A stretch of DNA of 64,000 nucleotides from DASZIT01 sp963819695. Lineage in GTDB: Bacteria; Actinomycetota; Acidimicrobiia; Acidimicrobiales; RAAP-2. Numbering within the stretch: position 1 is the first letter of the stretch; each line of letters opens with the position of its first letter. The notes below the pieces were generated by a model, which was not told the DNA's origin, made no database searches, and worked only from the letters and a program-made list of their open reading frames with translations. Where the stretch lies: contig CAWFXD010000001.1 of the NCBI GenBank assembly GCA_963819695.1, forward strand, positions 2,259,345 to 2,323,344. The letters are read 5' to 3'. Positions 1-9,934 of this stretch are shown one piece after another. The translations under genes and the position numbers were made by a program.

Positions 1-3000
1 GACCACCGGCGGGGAGGTGAACGGGGTGGGTGGGCCACCCGGCGGGGTGCCGGTGGCGGTGGCGACGTTGGTGATGTTGGCGGCGTCGAGGTCGGCCTGG
101 GTGACGACGTGGGTGGCACTACAGGTGATCGAGGCACCCGGGGCCAGGGCGGCGACCGGGATGGTCGGGGCACAGGTGCCGACGGTGGCGTTGGCGTCGG
201 TGACCGACACGTTGGCCATGGTGAGGTTGCCGGCGTTGGTGGCGGTGATCGAGTAGGTGATCACCTGGCCCACCGACGAGTAGTTGGTGGCGGTGGTGGA
301 CTTGGTGACGGTCAGGCTCGGGGTGCCGGTGGTGGTGACGGTGGCCGTCGAGGGCGTCGAGGTGACCGATGGCCCGGTCGGCGGGGTGCCGCCGGCGGTG
401 GCGGAGTCGTCGACGCTCCCCTTGTCCAGGTCGGCCTGGATGAGGGTGTAGGTGGCGGTGAAGGTGGCCGACTGGCCGGGGACGAGGGAGGTGGTCGAAC
501 CCGAACAGCTCCCGGCCGGGGTGGCGAGGCTCGAACAGGTCGGGCCGGTGGTGAGGGACCCGGCCGGCGCCGTCTGGGTGTCGGTGATCCCGACGGAGGT
601 GAGGGTGACGTTGCCGGTGTTGCTGGCGACGAACTTGTAGCTGACCGTCTGGCCGACCGCGGTGTAGGGGCCGGCAGAGGTGACCGACTTCAGCACGGAG
701 ATCCCCGGGGTGGGGGCGACGACGGGGGTCGACGTCGAACACGCGGCGTTCCCGGAGCCGGCCGCGCAATTGGTGTTCAGCGTCGGTGACACCACGGTGT
801 TGGTCAGGTCGCCGGGACCGGTGTCGGGATTGTCAACCAGGACCTGATAGGTCACCGTCACCGTGGCTCCGGGCGATACCGCCCCCGACCAGGCGATGCC
901 TGCGCCCTGAGAGCCGGTCACCGTTCCCGAATTCGCGGCGGCCGAGCCGGCCACATACGTCGCGTCCCCGGCTGTACCGGCGAGCGAGTCGGTGAACGAA
1001 GCGGTTGGGTACGCGACGGTGCCCGTGTTCGTCACCGTCACGGTGTACGTCACGGTGTCACCAGGTTTGGCGGTGGACTCGCTGGCCATTTTGGTGATGG
1101 CCAGGCCACACTCGGCTCCGGTGGCGGACTCGTTGAAGGTGACCGATACCCGAGCTGTTCCCGCCCGGGTCCGTCCGTCGTGGCGCCATTGGTGGTGACC
1201 GCGTTGGCGACGTTGGAGACTGCGGTGGGTGCGATGCAGGTCGGGGGAATCTGGGTCTGGTAGCAGACCTGAGCGGCGTCCCCGGTGTAGAGCACGTTGA
1301 ACGAGGCATTCGGAGCGCCGTGGAGATTGATCAAGGTGACGCTGACGTGCAGGGTCGCGGTTGTCCCGGTCGTGGGGATCCCGCTGAGATCGACCGATTG
1401 CTGGGTGTCGGGCACGGTGATGTTGTTGAACCCGGCAACCGGATTGCCCAGCGAGTCGGTGATGGTGACCGTGGCCGAGGCGTAGTTGGCGCTGGTGACG
1501 CCGACCAGATTGAGTGCCTGCCACGAGGTCACATGGCCGCTTCCGCCGTCGCAGTAGAAGCTGGACGGCGACACGGTCAGTTGTCCGCTGGCGTCCGAGC
1601 AGTTGGCATTGCCGGTGGTGGCGCTGAAGAACTGGATCACGCCGGCATCGCCGTCCTCGGCCATGCAGTCGGTGGTGCCCACCACCGGGGCGATGCTGTA
1701 GGGCCGGACATCAGTGGCCGAGGTGACCAGCGGGGTGAAGCCGGCGCAGGCAGCCCCGGTGGAGAAGTCGTAGCAGGTGTAGGTCGAGTCCTTGCTCGTC
1801 CCGTTGTAGTACGGGGTGTAGACCTTGGTCCCTTTGACGCCGACCTGGCCGAGCCCCTGGTCGGAGATCGCCCCGGTGTCGGCCGGCTCCGTCGGGTACG
1901 GGAGTGCCCACGGAAGCGCCGGTCGCCAATGAGAAGCAGACGAGCACGCTGGCGGTGACGACCGTCGAGTCCGCGGTGCACACCCCGGTGACCGTTCCGG
2001 CCGCACTCAGGATCGGCAGGACGGTGGTGTTCTGGAGCCCGCTGCCACCGGTCGGGAGGTAGTTGCTCACCGAGGTCGGCGGGGTGACCCCGCCCACCCC
2101 GGTGAAGGTGTCGAGGGCCACCCACCCGGCTCCCGTGCAGGTCGCGTTGGTGGTGGTGTCGACACACGACAGATACTGGGGGACGTTGCCGCCGGTGTTG
2201 TTGTCGGCGGTGAATTTAGTGAACAGGTAGCGGTTGTCGAAGCTCACCACCTGGCTTCCGGACATGGTGCTGTCGGTGCCGTTCTCGGCGGCGGTATTGG
2301 CCACGTAGCCGGGGTAGGCCAGTACCGAGGCGGCGGCTCCGGTGCAAGCGGCGTTGGTGGCCATGTCCAAGCAGTCAACCCGTCCGGTGTAGTCGAGGAT
2401 GTAGAAGTTGTTGCCGATGGCGGCCCCGCCCGAGGCGATGGGCCGCTGGATGGTCGTCCCCGGGGATGTCCCGAGCGGCACGAATCCGCACGAGGTGTCA
2501 TTGGTGAGGTCGACGCACTGGGTACCGAAGACGCCGGTGCCGGTCTGGGTCCCGGCACCGAAGGTCGCCGCGTAGAAGAGGTGTCCGTTGGCCTGGTCGA
2601 CGGTGCTGGTGTTGGAGCTCGACGACCAGGTCGGTGCATTGGCGGCGATCTGGGCCGCGCTGGCGCCCGTGATGCCGGGGGTCAGCGGCGCTCCGGCCAC
2701 ATTCGAGATCCACGCCCCGGGCGCGGTTCCTGACGTGTAGACACCGGAGCAGCGGGCCCCGGTTGCCAGCACGTGACAGTCGAGCTCGGCGTCCCGGCCG
2801 CCGTGAGCCGGGTAGGTGGCATGGAACTCGTTGTAGACGTTGCCCTGGTAGAACACCGGGTTGAACCCGTCACCCGAAGACGTTCCCGCCGAGATCTGGC
2901 TCGGGGCGACCAGGTTCAACGACAGACCCGTTCCGGGCGCGGTCACATCGGTACCGGTGGCGCCGATCGCGTTGACCCCGCTGGGTGGTTCGGCGGTGGA

Positions 3001-3435
3001 ATACGTCGACCCGCCGTCGGTCGACCACTCCGGGGTGAAGCCGGGCGGCGCTTGCAGCGACCCGGGGACGAACGTCTGGTTTCCGGTCACCGGGTCGGTG
3101 AGATTGGCGGTCGCCACCCCGCCCGTTTGGTTGGCGTAGTTCAGCACCCACTTCAGGGTGTCGCCGGGTTGTGCCACCCCGGGCGTGGTCACCGTGGCCG
3201 TCGACGGGTTGGTGAGGTCGGTACCGATCTTGGTGAAATTGGAGTAGGTGGCGCCGGAAGCAGCAGGAGGCGAAACCGCCATCGTGACCAAAAGGCTGGA
3301 GCCCATGGTGAACAGCACCATCAACAGTGCGCCGGCCGATCGGATGCGGAGATGCCCCTTGCGCCCCGCTCGGGTCCTGGCGTTTACATTGTGCTCAGCG
3401 CCATTCGCGGCACGGAAAGGACGCGCAGCCAACAT
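1..3435 (-). CDS. Large secreted surface protein with Cys-paired repeats and DUF11-like repeats (partial, two frameshifts)
   Basis: The protein is exported and probably cell-wall or matrix associated. From about 3370 to 3250 it encodes a basic n-region, a hydrophobic core (GALLMVLFTMGSSLLVTMAV) and an Ala-rich cleavage site. Between about 2800 and 1700 it repeats a motif of the form C-x-D-x-(A/T)-T-x(3)-C-x-G (for example DCLDMATNAACTG and YTCYDFSTGAACAGF), resembling blades of a propeller-like domain. From about 1130 to the window edge it encodes DUF11/DUF7507-type repeats with TNTGNVTLT-like cores, which often precede a wall anchor. The frame changes near 1898 and again near 1173, each explicable by 1-2 bases in C/G runs. 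An ATG at 3729 in the same frame would add 98 residues; I prefer the ATG at 3435, nearer the signal peptide. The C-terminus lies beyond the window. The ligand is unknown. Confidence 0.75.
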
Positions 3436-3759
3436 CCGAAGGGTGCCGGACGCGTTGGTGTTGTTGTCGACGTTCCCGCATTCCAGGAACTCGAGTTCCC
3501 CCGGCATGCAGTCCTCGGCAGTTGACCCATCGATCGGATTTATGGCGTTGTTGGCGACCGCCCGTGCCTTCGCCAATGCCGACGCAACCACTGGCAATAA
3601 CGCGGCGCATAGCTCGATAAAAGGAACGGCGAGGGAAGCCTTGCGGCCGGTGGACCTGTGATGCACTTCCGTACCACTCCCCCGCCACGAGCCAAGCCCG
3701 CGTGTCCGAGCCGCCCGAAGGCGCGCCATACGGCGTCACATCAACAACATCGTCCCATA

Positions 3760-3771
3760 GTTGGGCCCAAC
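3760..3771. promoter_or_regulatory. 12-bp perfect palindrome GTTGGGCCCAAC
   Basis: The sequence GTTGGGCCCAAC is a perfect palindrome in the spacer upstream of the surface protein gene. Its position fits an operator for a dimeric regulator, but nothing in the window identifies one. Chance occurrence in GC-rich DNA is possible. Confidence 0.25.
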
Positions 3772-3781
3772 TTCAGTGTCT

Positions 3782-3815
3782 TCACTCTTGGTGGCATCCT
3801 TCCCACCTTGAGTGA
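3782..3815. terminator. Inverted repeat between prs and the surface-protein gene
   Basis: TCACTC..GGTGG (3782-3794) pairs with CCACC..GAGTGA (3803-3815) around an 8-nt loop, with a TT/TT mismatch inside the stem. It lies downstream of prs and upstream of the surface protein gene, both read leftwards. There is no clear U-tract on the minus strand, while the plus strand has a T-rich run. It may end the prs transcript or be a regulatory hairpin. Confidence 0.35.
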
Positions 3816-3927
3816 CTCCTTGTGCTTTTCTTGACCACACGCGGGCGATCGGGGCTTTTGATGTCGGTCCACCGCCCGGGTCGAAGGGGACGGAACCCGG
3901 CCGGGCCGTCCGGTGATGCGAACCGAA

Positions 3928-4899
3928 TCAGGCCAGGTTCTCGCCGCCGAAGATCTCCGAGACCGAGGTGTCCTCGAACACCGCCCCGATGGCATCGGAG
4001 ATCAACTTGGCCACCGACAGCACCTCGAGCTTGTCGAACTGGTGCTCGGTCGGGATGGGCAAGGTGTTGGTGACCACCACTTTGGTCAGGGCGGAGTTCT
4101 TCAACCGGTCCACCGCCGGGTCGGACAGCACCGCATGGGTGGCCATGCACCACACCTCGGCCGCCCCCCGCTCGATGAGCAGATCGGCGGCGGCCACGAT
4201 GGTCCCGGCGGTGTCGATCATGTCGTCGATCAACACGCACCGTCGGCCGGACACGTCGCCCACCACCTGAAGGGCCTCGACCTCACCGGCGGTGCCACTC
4301 TGCCGCCGCTTGTGGACCACGGCCAGATCCGAGGACAGGTGCTGGCTGAACCGCTCGGCCACCTTCACCCGGCCGGCGTCCGGGGCGACGACCACCAGGT
4401 CGTTGGTTCCCTGGGTCCGGAGGTAGTCCACCAGCACCGGCGCCGCGGTCAGGTGGTCGAAGGGGACGTCGAAGAATCCCTGGATCTGCCCGGAGTGGAG
4501 ATCCACGCTGACCACCCGGTCGGCTCCGGCCACCGACAGCATGTCGGCCACCAGCTTGGCGGTGATCGGCTCCCGTCCGGTGGCCTTCCGGTCCTGTCGG
4601 GAGTACCCGTAATAGGGAGCCACCGCGGTGATCCGCTTGGCCGACGCCCGTTTGGCGGCATCGATCATGATCAGGTGCTCCATGATCGAGTCGTTCACCG
4701 GGCCGCAGTGGGTCTGGATGATGAACACGTCGCTGCCCCGCATCGACTTGCCGTACCGGCAGTGGATCTCGCCGTTGGAGAACTCCCGCAGGTTCGCCTC
4801 GCCCAGCTCCACATCCAACTGGTCGGCGATCTCCCGGGCCAACTCCGGATGCGATCGTCCGGAGACCAACTCGATGCGCCGACGGGGAGTGAATTCCAT
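3928..4899 (-). CDS. prs: Ribose-phosphate pyrophosphokinase (PRPP synthetase)
   Basis: This cytosolic enzyme makes PRPP from ribose-5-phosphate and ATP for nucleotide, His and Trp synthesis. At 323 residues it has normal class I length. Visible signatures are the SNGEIHCRYG segment (41-50), the ATP-binding RQDRKATGREPITAKL region (101-116), the divalent-metal VDLHSGQIQGFF stretch (132-143), the flexible-loop HKRR at 197-200 and the PRPP loop IDDMIDTAGTI (225-234). It follows glmU after nine bases, the same pairing as in mycobacteria. The ATG at 4899 has no strong Shine-Dalgarno sequence but sits 6 nt after a TAGCGT -10 element, suggesting a leaderless transcript besides any read-through from glmU. 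Confidence 0.97.
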   Translation of the reverse strand: MEFTPRRRIELVSGRSHPELAREIADQLDVELGEANLREFSNGEIHCRYGKSMRGSDVFIIQTHCGPVNDSIMEHLIMIDAAKRASAKRITAVAPYYGYSRQDRKATGREPITAKLVADMLSVAGADRVVSVDLHSGQIQGFFDVPFDHLTAAPVLVDYLRTQGTNDLVVVAPDAGRVKVAERFSQHLSSDLAVVHKRRQSGTAGEVEALQVVGDVSGRRCVLIDDMIDTAGTIVAAADLLIERGAAEVWCMATHAVLSDPAVDRLKNSALTKVVVTNTLPIPTEHQFDKLEVLSVAKLISDAIGAVFEDTSVSEIFGGENLA

Positions 4900-4905
4900 G
4901 AGCAG

Positions 4906-4911
4906 ACGCTA
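4906..4911 (-). promoter_or_regulatory. -10 element of a leaderless prs promoter
   Basis: TAGCGT on the minus strand lies 6 nt before the prs ATG. Its TAG is also the stop codon of glmU (4911-4909). The spacing matches the other leaderless starts in this window. Inferred from sequence only. Confidence 0.45.
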
Positions 4912-6117
4912 CCGCGCCGGATCTGCCCGGTCGCCGGGCGGCTCGGTGCCCAGCCCCGCCTCACCGACGGCGCCGGGTCCCGCCTCGGTGATCCCGCCGG
5001 CGGCCACCACCGAACCGGCGGCCACCTCGGTCCCCTCGGCCAGGACGGCAAAGGGCCCGACCCTGGCGTCCCGCCCGATCCGCGAACGGCGACAGACACT
5101 GGACATCACCACCGCCCCTTCCTCGACGCAGGTGTCGACCAGGTGGGAATTGGGGCCGATCTCGGCGTGCTCGGCAATCTCGCAGGCGCCCTGCAAGATC
5201 ACCCCCGGCAACAGCACCACGTCGGTGGCCAGCTTCACGTCGGCATCGATGTAGGTGCGCTCCGGATCCCACATGGTCACCCCCCGACGCATCCAGCGCT
5301 CGTTGATCCGGTCGCGCAGCTCGGCCTCGGCGATGGCCAGCTGGGCCCGGTCGTTGACCCCGGCCACCTCCATGGTGTCGATCACCACCATCGACCCCAC
5401 GTTGTGCCCGGCCTCGTAGAGCACCTCCACCACATCGGTGAGGTAGTACTCCCCCTGGGCATTGGCCGGGCTCAACCGGCGCAACGACGGAGCCAGCACG
5501 CTCCGGCGGAAGCAGTAGATCGAGGTGTTCACCTCGTTCACCTCGAGCTCCTCGTCGGTGGCGTCGGCATGCTCCACCACCCGGGCCACGCTGTCGTTGC
5601 GGCCGCGGACCACCCGCCCGTAGCCGGCCGGCTCGTCGAGCTCGGCGGTCAGCAACGTCGCCGCCGCTTCGGAGTCCCGGTGGGCCCGGACCAGGCGGGC
5701 CAAGGTGGTCGGCCGCAGCAACGGAGTGTCGCCGGGCAGCACCACCACGTCGCTCTCCTCGTCACCCTCGTCGTCGGGAAGCCCGGTCAGGGCCACCGAC
5801 ATCGCATCCCCGGTTCCGCGTTGCTCCACCTGTTCGACGAACTCGATGGCCATGCCCGCCGGCGCGTGCTCGACCAGCGTCTTGGTCACCCACTCGGCCC
5901 GGTGGCCGACCACCACCACCACCCGGGAGACCGACAACTCGGCCAGGGAGTCGAGGACGTGCAACACCATCGGCCGGCCGCACAACCGGTGCAGCGGCTT
6001 GGGGCGGGCCGACTTCATCCGGGTGCCTTCACCGGCGGCCAGCACCACCGCGGTGAGCGGGCGCGATGATCCGCCGGCTGCCCTCCGGGCCGTGGCTTCC
6101 CGGGCGCTCGGTGGCAT
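4909..6117 (-). CDS. glmU: GlmU-type UDP-GlcNAc pyrophosphorylase with a shortened C-terminal domain
   Basis: The N-terminal nucleotidyltransferase converts GlcNAc-1-P and UTP to UDP-GlcNAc for peptidoglycan. Seen: LAAGEGTRMKSARPKPLH (31-48), GDTPLL, GYGRVVR, the EVNEVNTSIYCF stretch and NAQGEYYLTDVVE. A left-handed beta-helix begins after residue 265 (DADVKLATDVVLLPGV) but stops after a few coils with VGPFAVLAEGTEVAAGS. The usual later coils, which hold the acetyltransferase His/Tyr/Asn residues and the acetyl-CoA site, are missing. Length is 402 residues against roughly 450-490 for bifunctional GlmU. prs begins nine bases after the stop, so no hidden out-of-frame continuation fits. GlcN-1-P acetyltransferase activity is therefore doubtful. 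Confidence 0.9.
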   Translation of the reverse strand: MPPSAREATARRAAGGSSRPLTAVVLAAGEGTRMKSARPKPLHRLCGRPMVLHVLDSLAELSVSRVVVVVGHRAEWVTKTLVEHAPAGMAIEFVEQVEQRGTGDAMSVALTGLPDDEGDEESDVVVLPGDTPLLRPTTLARLVRAHRDSEAAATLLTAELDEPAGYGRVVRGRNDSVARVVEHADATDEELEVNEVNTSIYCFRRSVLAPSLRRLSPANAQGEYYLTDVVEVLYEAGHNVGSMVVIDTMEVAGVNDRAQLAIAEAELRDRINERWMRRGVTMWDPERTYIDADVKLATDVVLLPGVILQGACEIAEHAEIGPNSHLVDTCVEEGAVVMSSVCRRSRIGRDARVGPFAVLAEGTEVAAGSVVAAGGITEAGPGAVGEAGLGTEPPGDRADPAR

Positions 6118-6233
6118 CGTCGTCGGAGCCCCACTCGTCGGGATACGACTGGGGAAACGTGCGAATCACCATGGGAAGCCCTCCGCAGACATCATCGGCA
6201 CCACCTGTTGGACGCCACCTCGTTCATTCGGCC

Positions 6234-6239
6234 TATTCT
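6234..6239 (+). promoter_or_regulatory. Possible -10 element of the acyl-CoA carboxylase operon
   Basis: TATTCT lies in the spacer between the divergent glmU and carboxylase genes, about 64 bases before the carboxylase ATG. A TTGGAC at 6208-6213 could serve as -35, but the 20-nt spacing is long. Weak support. Confidence 0.3.
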
Positions 6240-6303
6240 TCCCACGTCCGGAGGGTGGATGCAGCACATCCTTTCCAACTGACATAAACCCTAGGTAGAC
6301 ACC

Positions 6304-7902
6304 ATGCCCACCCTCGCCACCACCGTCGATGTGAACTCGGACGCCTATCGCGCCAATCGGGACGCCCTCGAGGCGGCGGTGGCCGTGGTCGACGAGCAGC
6401 TGGCCATCGCCCGGGCCGGCGGCGGCCCGCAGTACGTGGAGCGCCATCGGCAGCGGGGCAAGCTGCCCGCCCGCGAACGGATCGAGCTCCTCCTCGACCG
6501 GGACACCGCCTTCCTCGAGCTCTGCCCGCTGGCCGGGTGGGGCAGCGAGTTCACCGTGGGTGCCTCCTCGATCACCGGGATCGGGGTGGTGGAGGGGGTC
6601 GAGTGCTTCATCTCCGCCAACGATCCCACCATCCGGGGCGGGGCGATGAACCCGTTCACCTTCAAGAAGGGGGCCCGGGGCTCGGACATCGCCCAGGCCA
6701 ACCGGCTCCCGACCATCAACCTGGTGGAGTCGGGTGGGGCCGACCTTCCCTCCCAGGCCGAGCTGTTCATCCCCGGGGGACGGGCGTTCCGGGACCTCAC
6801 CCGCCGGTCGGCGATGGGGTTGCCCAACGTGGCGCTGGTCTTCGGCAACTCGACCGCCGGCGGCGCCTACGTCCCCGGCATGAGCGACTACATCGTGATG
6901 ATCGACGGACGTTCCAAGGTCTTCCTGGGTGGCCCCCCGCTGGTCAAGATGGCCACCGGCGAGGAGTCCGATGACGAGGAGCTGGGCGGGGCCTCGATGC
7001 ACGCCCGGGTGTCCGGGCTGGCCGACGCCCTGGCCGTCGACGAGCCCGACGCCATCCGTCTGGGCCGCCAGATCGTCAGCCGGCTCAACTGGCGCAAGCG
7101 GGGGGCCGGGCCCAGCCAGCCTGCCGACCCGCCGATCCACGATCCCGACGAGCTGCTGGGCATCGCCTCCGCCGACCCCAAGGTCCCCTTCGACCCCCGG
7201 GAGGTCCTGGCCCGGGTGGTGGACGGCTCCCGGTTCGACGAGTTCAAGCCGCTCTACGGGTCCAGCCTGGTGACGGGTTGGGCGTCGATCCACGGCTACC
7301 CGGTGGGCATCCTGGCCAACCACCGGGGGGTGCTGTTCTCCCAGGAGGCCCACAAGGCGACCCAGTTCATCCAGCTGGCCAACCAGGTCGACGTCCCGCT
7401 CGTCTTTCTGCAGAACACCACCGGCTACATGGTCGGCAAGGAATACGAGCAGGCGGGGATCATCAAGCACGGGGCGATGATGATCAACGCGGTGACCAAC
7501 TCGTCGGTCCCCCATCTCACCGTCAACATCGGGGCCTCCTACGGGGCGGGCAATTACGGCATGTGCGGACGGGCCTACGACCCCCGGTTCCTGTTCGCCT
7601 GGCCCAACGCCCGCTCGGCGGTGATGGGCCCGGCCCAGCTGGCCGGGGTGCTGTCCATCGTCGGCCGGCAGTCGGCGGCGGCCAAGGGGGTGGCCTTCGA
7701 CGAGGAGGCCGACGCCGCCATGCGGGAGATGGTGGAGGCCCAGATCGAGGCCGAGTCGCTGCCCCTGTTCCTCACCGCCCGCCTCTACGACGACGGCATC
7801 ATCGACCCCCGCGACACCCGGACGGTCCTGGGCATCTGCCTGTCGGTGATCGCCAACCAACCCATCGAGGGCACCCGTGGCTACGGCGTGTTCCGGATGT
7901 GA
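6304..7902 (+). CDS. Acyl-CoA carboxylase beta (carboxyltransferase) subunit
   Basis: The predicted role is transfer of a carboxyl group from carboxybiotin to an acyl-CoA in the cytosol. The 532 residues carry both crotonase-fold halves. The N-half contains ERHRQRGKLPARERI, the FGNSTAGGAYVPGMSDY oxyanion region and KVFLGGPPLVKMATGE. The C-half contains QNTTGYMVGKEYEQAG and NIGASYGAGNYGMCGRAYDP. This pattern is closest to the methylcrotonyl- or geranyl-CoA carboxylase branch (MccB/LiuB/AtuC) rather than propionyl-CoA carboxylase, by family knowledge. It is first in a four-gene operon with a biotin carboxylase, an AtuA protein and an acyl-CoA dehydrogenase. The substrate cannot be fixed from sequence alone. 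Confidence 0.93.
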   Translation: MPTLATTVDVNSDAYRANRDALEAAVAVVDEQLAIARAGGGPQYVERHRQRGKLPARERIELLLDRDTAFLELCPLAGWGSEFTVGASSITGIGVVEGVECFISANDPTIRGGAMNPFTFKKGARGSDIAQANRLPTINLVESGGADLPSQAELFIPGGRAFRDLTRRSAMGLPNVALVFGNSTAGGAYVPGMSDYIVMIDGRSKVFLGGPPLVKMATGEESDDEELGGASMHARVSGLADALAVDEPDAIRLGRQIVSRLNWRKRGAGPSQPADPPIHDPDELLGIASADPKVPFDPREVLARVVDGSRFDEFKPLYGSSLVTGWASIHGYPVGILANHRGVLFSQEAHKATQFIQLANQVDVPLVFLQNTTGYMVGKEYEQAGIIKHGAMMINAVTNSSVPHLTVNIGASYGAGNYGMCGRAYDPRFLFAWPNARSAVMGPAQLAGVLSIVGRQSAAAKGVAFDEEADAAMREMVEAQIEAESLPLFLTARLYDDGIIDPRDTRTVLGICLSVIANQPIEGTRGYGVFRM

Positions 7903-7915
7903 GGTCGGCCACCCG

Positions 7916-9934
7916 ATGACCTCCCCCGCTCCGACCCCCATCCGCACCCTGCTGGTCGCCAACCGCGGCGAGATCGCCCGGCGCATCACGCGTTCGGCCC
8001 GGGCCATGGGCATCACCTCGGTGGCCGTCTACTCCGACGCCGACGCCGACAGCCCGCACGTGGCCGAGGCCGACCTGGCCGTTCGGTTGCCGGGCGTGTC
8101 CCCGGCCGACACCTATCTCCGGATCGATCTCATCCTGGAGGCCGCCTCCCGATGCTCGGCTGACGCCGTCCACCCCGGCTACGGCTTCCTGTCGGAGTCG
8201 GGAGCCGCGGCCCGGGCGGTGACCGGGGCGGGCCTCGTCTGGGTGGGACCGTCGGCCGACGCCATCGACGCCATGGGCTCGAAGGTCCTCTCCAAACAGA
8301 TGATGCGGGTCGCCGGGGTACCGACCCTCCCGTCGATCACCGTGACCGACGACGACCTCCCGGCTCCCGGGGAGATCGAGGCCCTGGGCTGGCCGTTGCT
8401 GGTCAAGGCCTCAGCCGGCGGAGGTGGACGGGGCATGCGGGTGGTCGCCGGGCCCGACGATCTGTCCGAGGCGCTGGCCGGGGCCCGACGGGAGGCCCTG
8501 TCGGCCTTCGGGGACGGTACCGTGTTCCTCGAGCGCTACCTGATCGATCCGCGCCATATAGAGGTGCAGATACTCGCCGATCAGCACGGGGGGACGGTAG
8601 CCCTCTTCGAGCGCGAGTGCAGCATCCAACGCCGGCACCAGAAGATCATCGAGGAGGCGCCGTCGCCGGCGGTCTCCCCCGGGCTCCGGGATCGCCTGAC
8701 CCGGGCGGCGCTGGATGCGGCCCGGGCGGTCGGCTATGTCAATGCCGGCACCGTCGAGTTCGTCCTCGACGGCGAAGGCGACCCCTACTTCCTCGAGATG
8801 AACACCCGTCTGCAGGTGGAGCACCCGGTCACCGAGGCGGTCACCGGTCTCGACCTGGTGCGGCTCCAGCTGTTGATCGCCTCCGGCCGGCCATTGCCCG
8901 CCGAGGTCCACGCCGCGGTGGCGGCCGGTCCGGTCGGCCACGCCATCGAGGCCCGCCTCTACGCCGAGGACCCGGGGGCGGGATGGCTGCCGTCCACCGG
9001 CACCCTCCACCGCTTCGAGATCCCGACCGCCGGCCCGGGGGTCAGGATCGACAGCGGGGTGGAGTCGGGCTCGGTGGTCAGCCCCCACTACGACCCGATG
9101 TTGGCCAAGGTCATCGTCCACGCCCCGACCCGGGACGAGGCCGCCTCCGCCCTGGCCACCACGCTGGCCGACTCCCGCATCCACGGGGTCACCACCAACC
9201 GCGACCTGCTGGTGCGGACCCTGCGCCACGACAGCTTCCGGGCGGGCGACACCGACACCGGCTTCCTCGACCGGTTCGACACCCTGGGCGCTCCGTTGGC
9301 CGACGACGCCGCCACCCGACGTCACGCGCTGGCCGCCGCCCTGGCCGCCCAGGCGGGGCGCCGGTCCACCGCCCGGGTGCAGCCGTCCGTCCCCTCCGGG
9401 TACCGCAACAGCCCGTCGGGGCTGCAGACCGCCACCTTCGACGCCGCTATCGGGGTGGTGACGGTGGGCTACCTCTTCGACCGGTTCGACCTGACCGGAC
9501 GGCGGCTGTCCCGGTTGGAGATCGATGGTGCCCCGGTCGATGCCGATGTCGAGTCGATGGCCCCGGATATGGTCGCCCTCACCTTCGAGGGCGTCACCCG
9601 CCGGTATGGCGTCGAGAGGGTGTCGACGACCTCGTTCGTCGACGGTCCCGACGGTGCATCGGTGTTGGTCGAGCACGACCGGTTCCCCGACCCCGGAGGT
9701 CATGTCGCCCCGGGCTCGTCGCTGGCGCCGATGCCCGGCGGGGTGGTCCGGGTGGCGGTGGAAGTCGGCGACGAGGTGAAGCCGGGCCAGCTGCTGGTGG
9801 TGCTCGAAGCCATGAAGATGGAGCATGCCATCCACGCCGCCGCCGCCGGCAAGGTCAGCGAGGTGAGCGTGTCGGTGGGCGATCAGGTCGAGACCGGCCG
9901 GGTGCTGGTGGTGGTGGAAGGTCCGGAAGCATGA
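7916..9934 (+). CDS. Acyl-CoA carboxylase alpha subunit (biotin carboxylase + biotin carrier)
   Basis: This 672-residue protein carboxylates its own biotin using ATP and bicarbonate and hands it to the beta subunit. It opens with the biotin carboxylase start RTLLVANRGEIARRI, followed by GYGFLSESG, the ATP-grasp glycine loop KASAGGGGRGMR, ERECSIQRRHQKIIEEAPSP and EMNTRLQVEHPVTEAVTG. A linking BT-like domain follows, and the C-terminal biotinyl domain shows the acceptor lysine in VLEAMKMEHAI. The start ATG at 7916 lies 13 bases after the beta-subunit stop with a GAGG-like ribosome site; an upstream GTG in frame would overlap that gene. The stop overlaps the next start by four bases (ATGA), so the genes are translationally coupled. 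Confidence 0.95.
   Translation: MTSPAPTPIRTLLVANRGEIARRITRSARAMGITSVAVYSDADADSPHVAEADLAVRLPGVSPADTYLRIDLILEAASRCSADAVHPGYGFLSESGAAARAVTGAGLVWVGPSADAIDAMGSKVLSKQMMRVAGVPTLPSITVTDDDLPAPGEIEALGWPLLVKASAGGGGRGMRVVAGPDDLSEALAGARREALSAFGDGTVFLERYLIDPRHIEVQILADQHGGTVALFERECSIQRRHQKIIEEAPSPAVSPGLRDRLTRAALDAARAVGYVNAGTVEFVLDGEGDPYFLEMNTRLQVEHPVTEAVTGLDLVRLQLLIASGRPLPAEVHAAVAAGPVGHAIEARLYAEDPGAGWLPSTGTLHRFEIPTAGPGVRIDSGVESGSVVSPHYDPMLAKVIVHAPTRDEAASALATTLADSRIHGVTTNRDLLVRTLRHDSFRAGDTDTGFLDRFDTLGAPLADDAATRRHALAAALAAQAGRRSTARVQPSVPSGYRNSPSGLQTATFDAAIGVVTVGYLFDRFDLTGRRLSRLEIDGAPVDADVESMAPDMVALTFEGVTRRYGVERVSTTSFVDGPDGASVLVEHDRFPDPGGHVAPGSSLAPMPGGVVRVAVEVGDEVKPGQLLVVLEAMKMEHAIHAAAAGKVSEVSVSVGDQVETGRVLVVVEGPEA

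Noticed and set aside
3913..6069. Open frame of more than 700 codons on the plus strand opposite prs and glmU
   Set aside because: Antisense shadow of two well-supported genes; low-complexity His/Gly/Val composition.
6166..8016. Minus-strand open frame of about 616 codons opposite the carboxylase beta subunit
   Set aside because: Antisense shadow; the sense strand encodes a clear family member.
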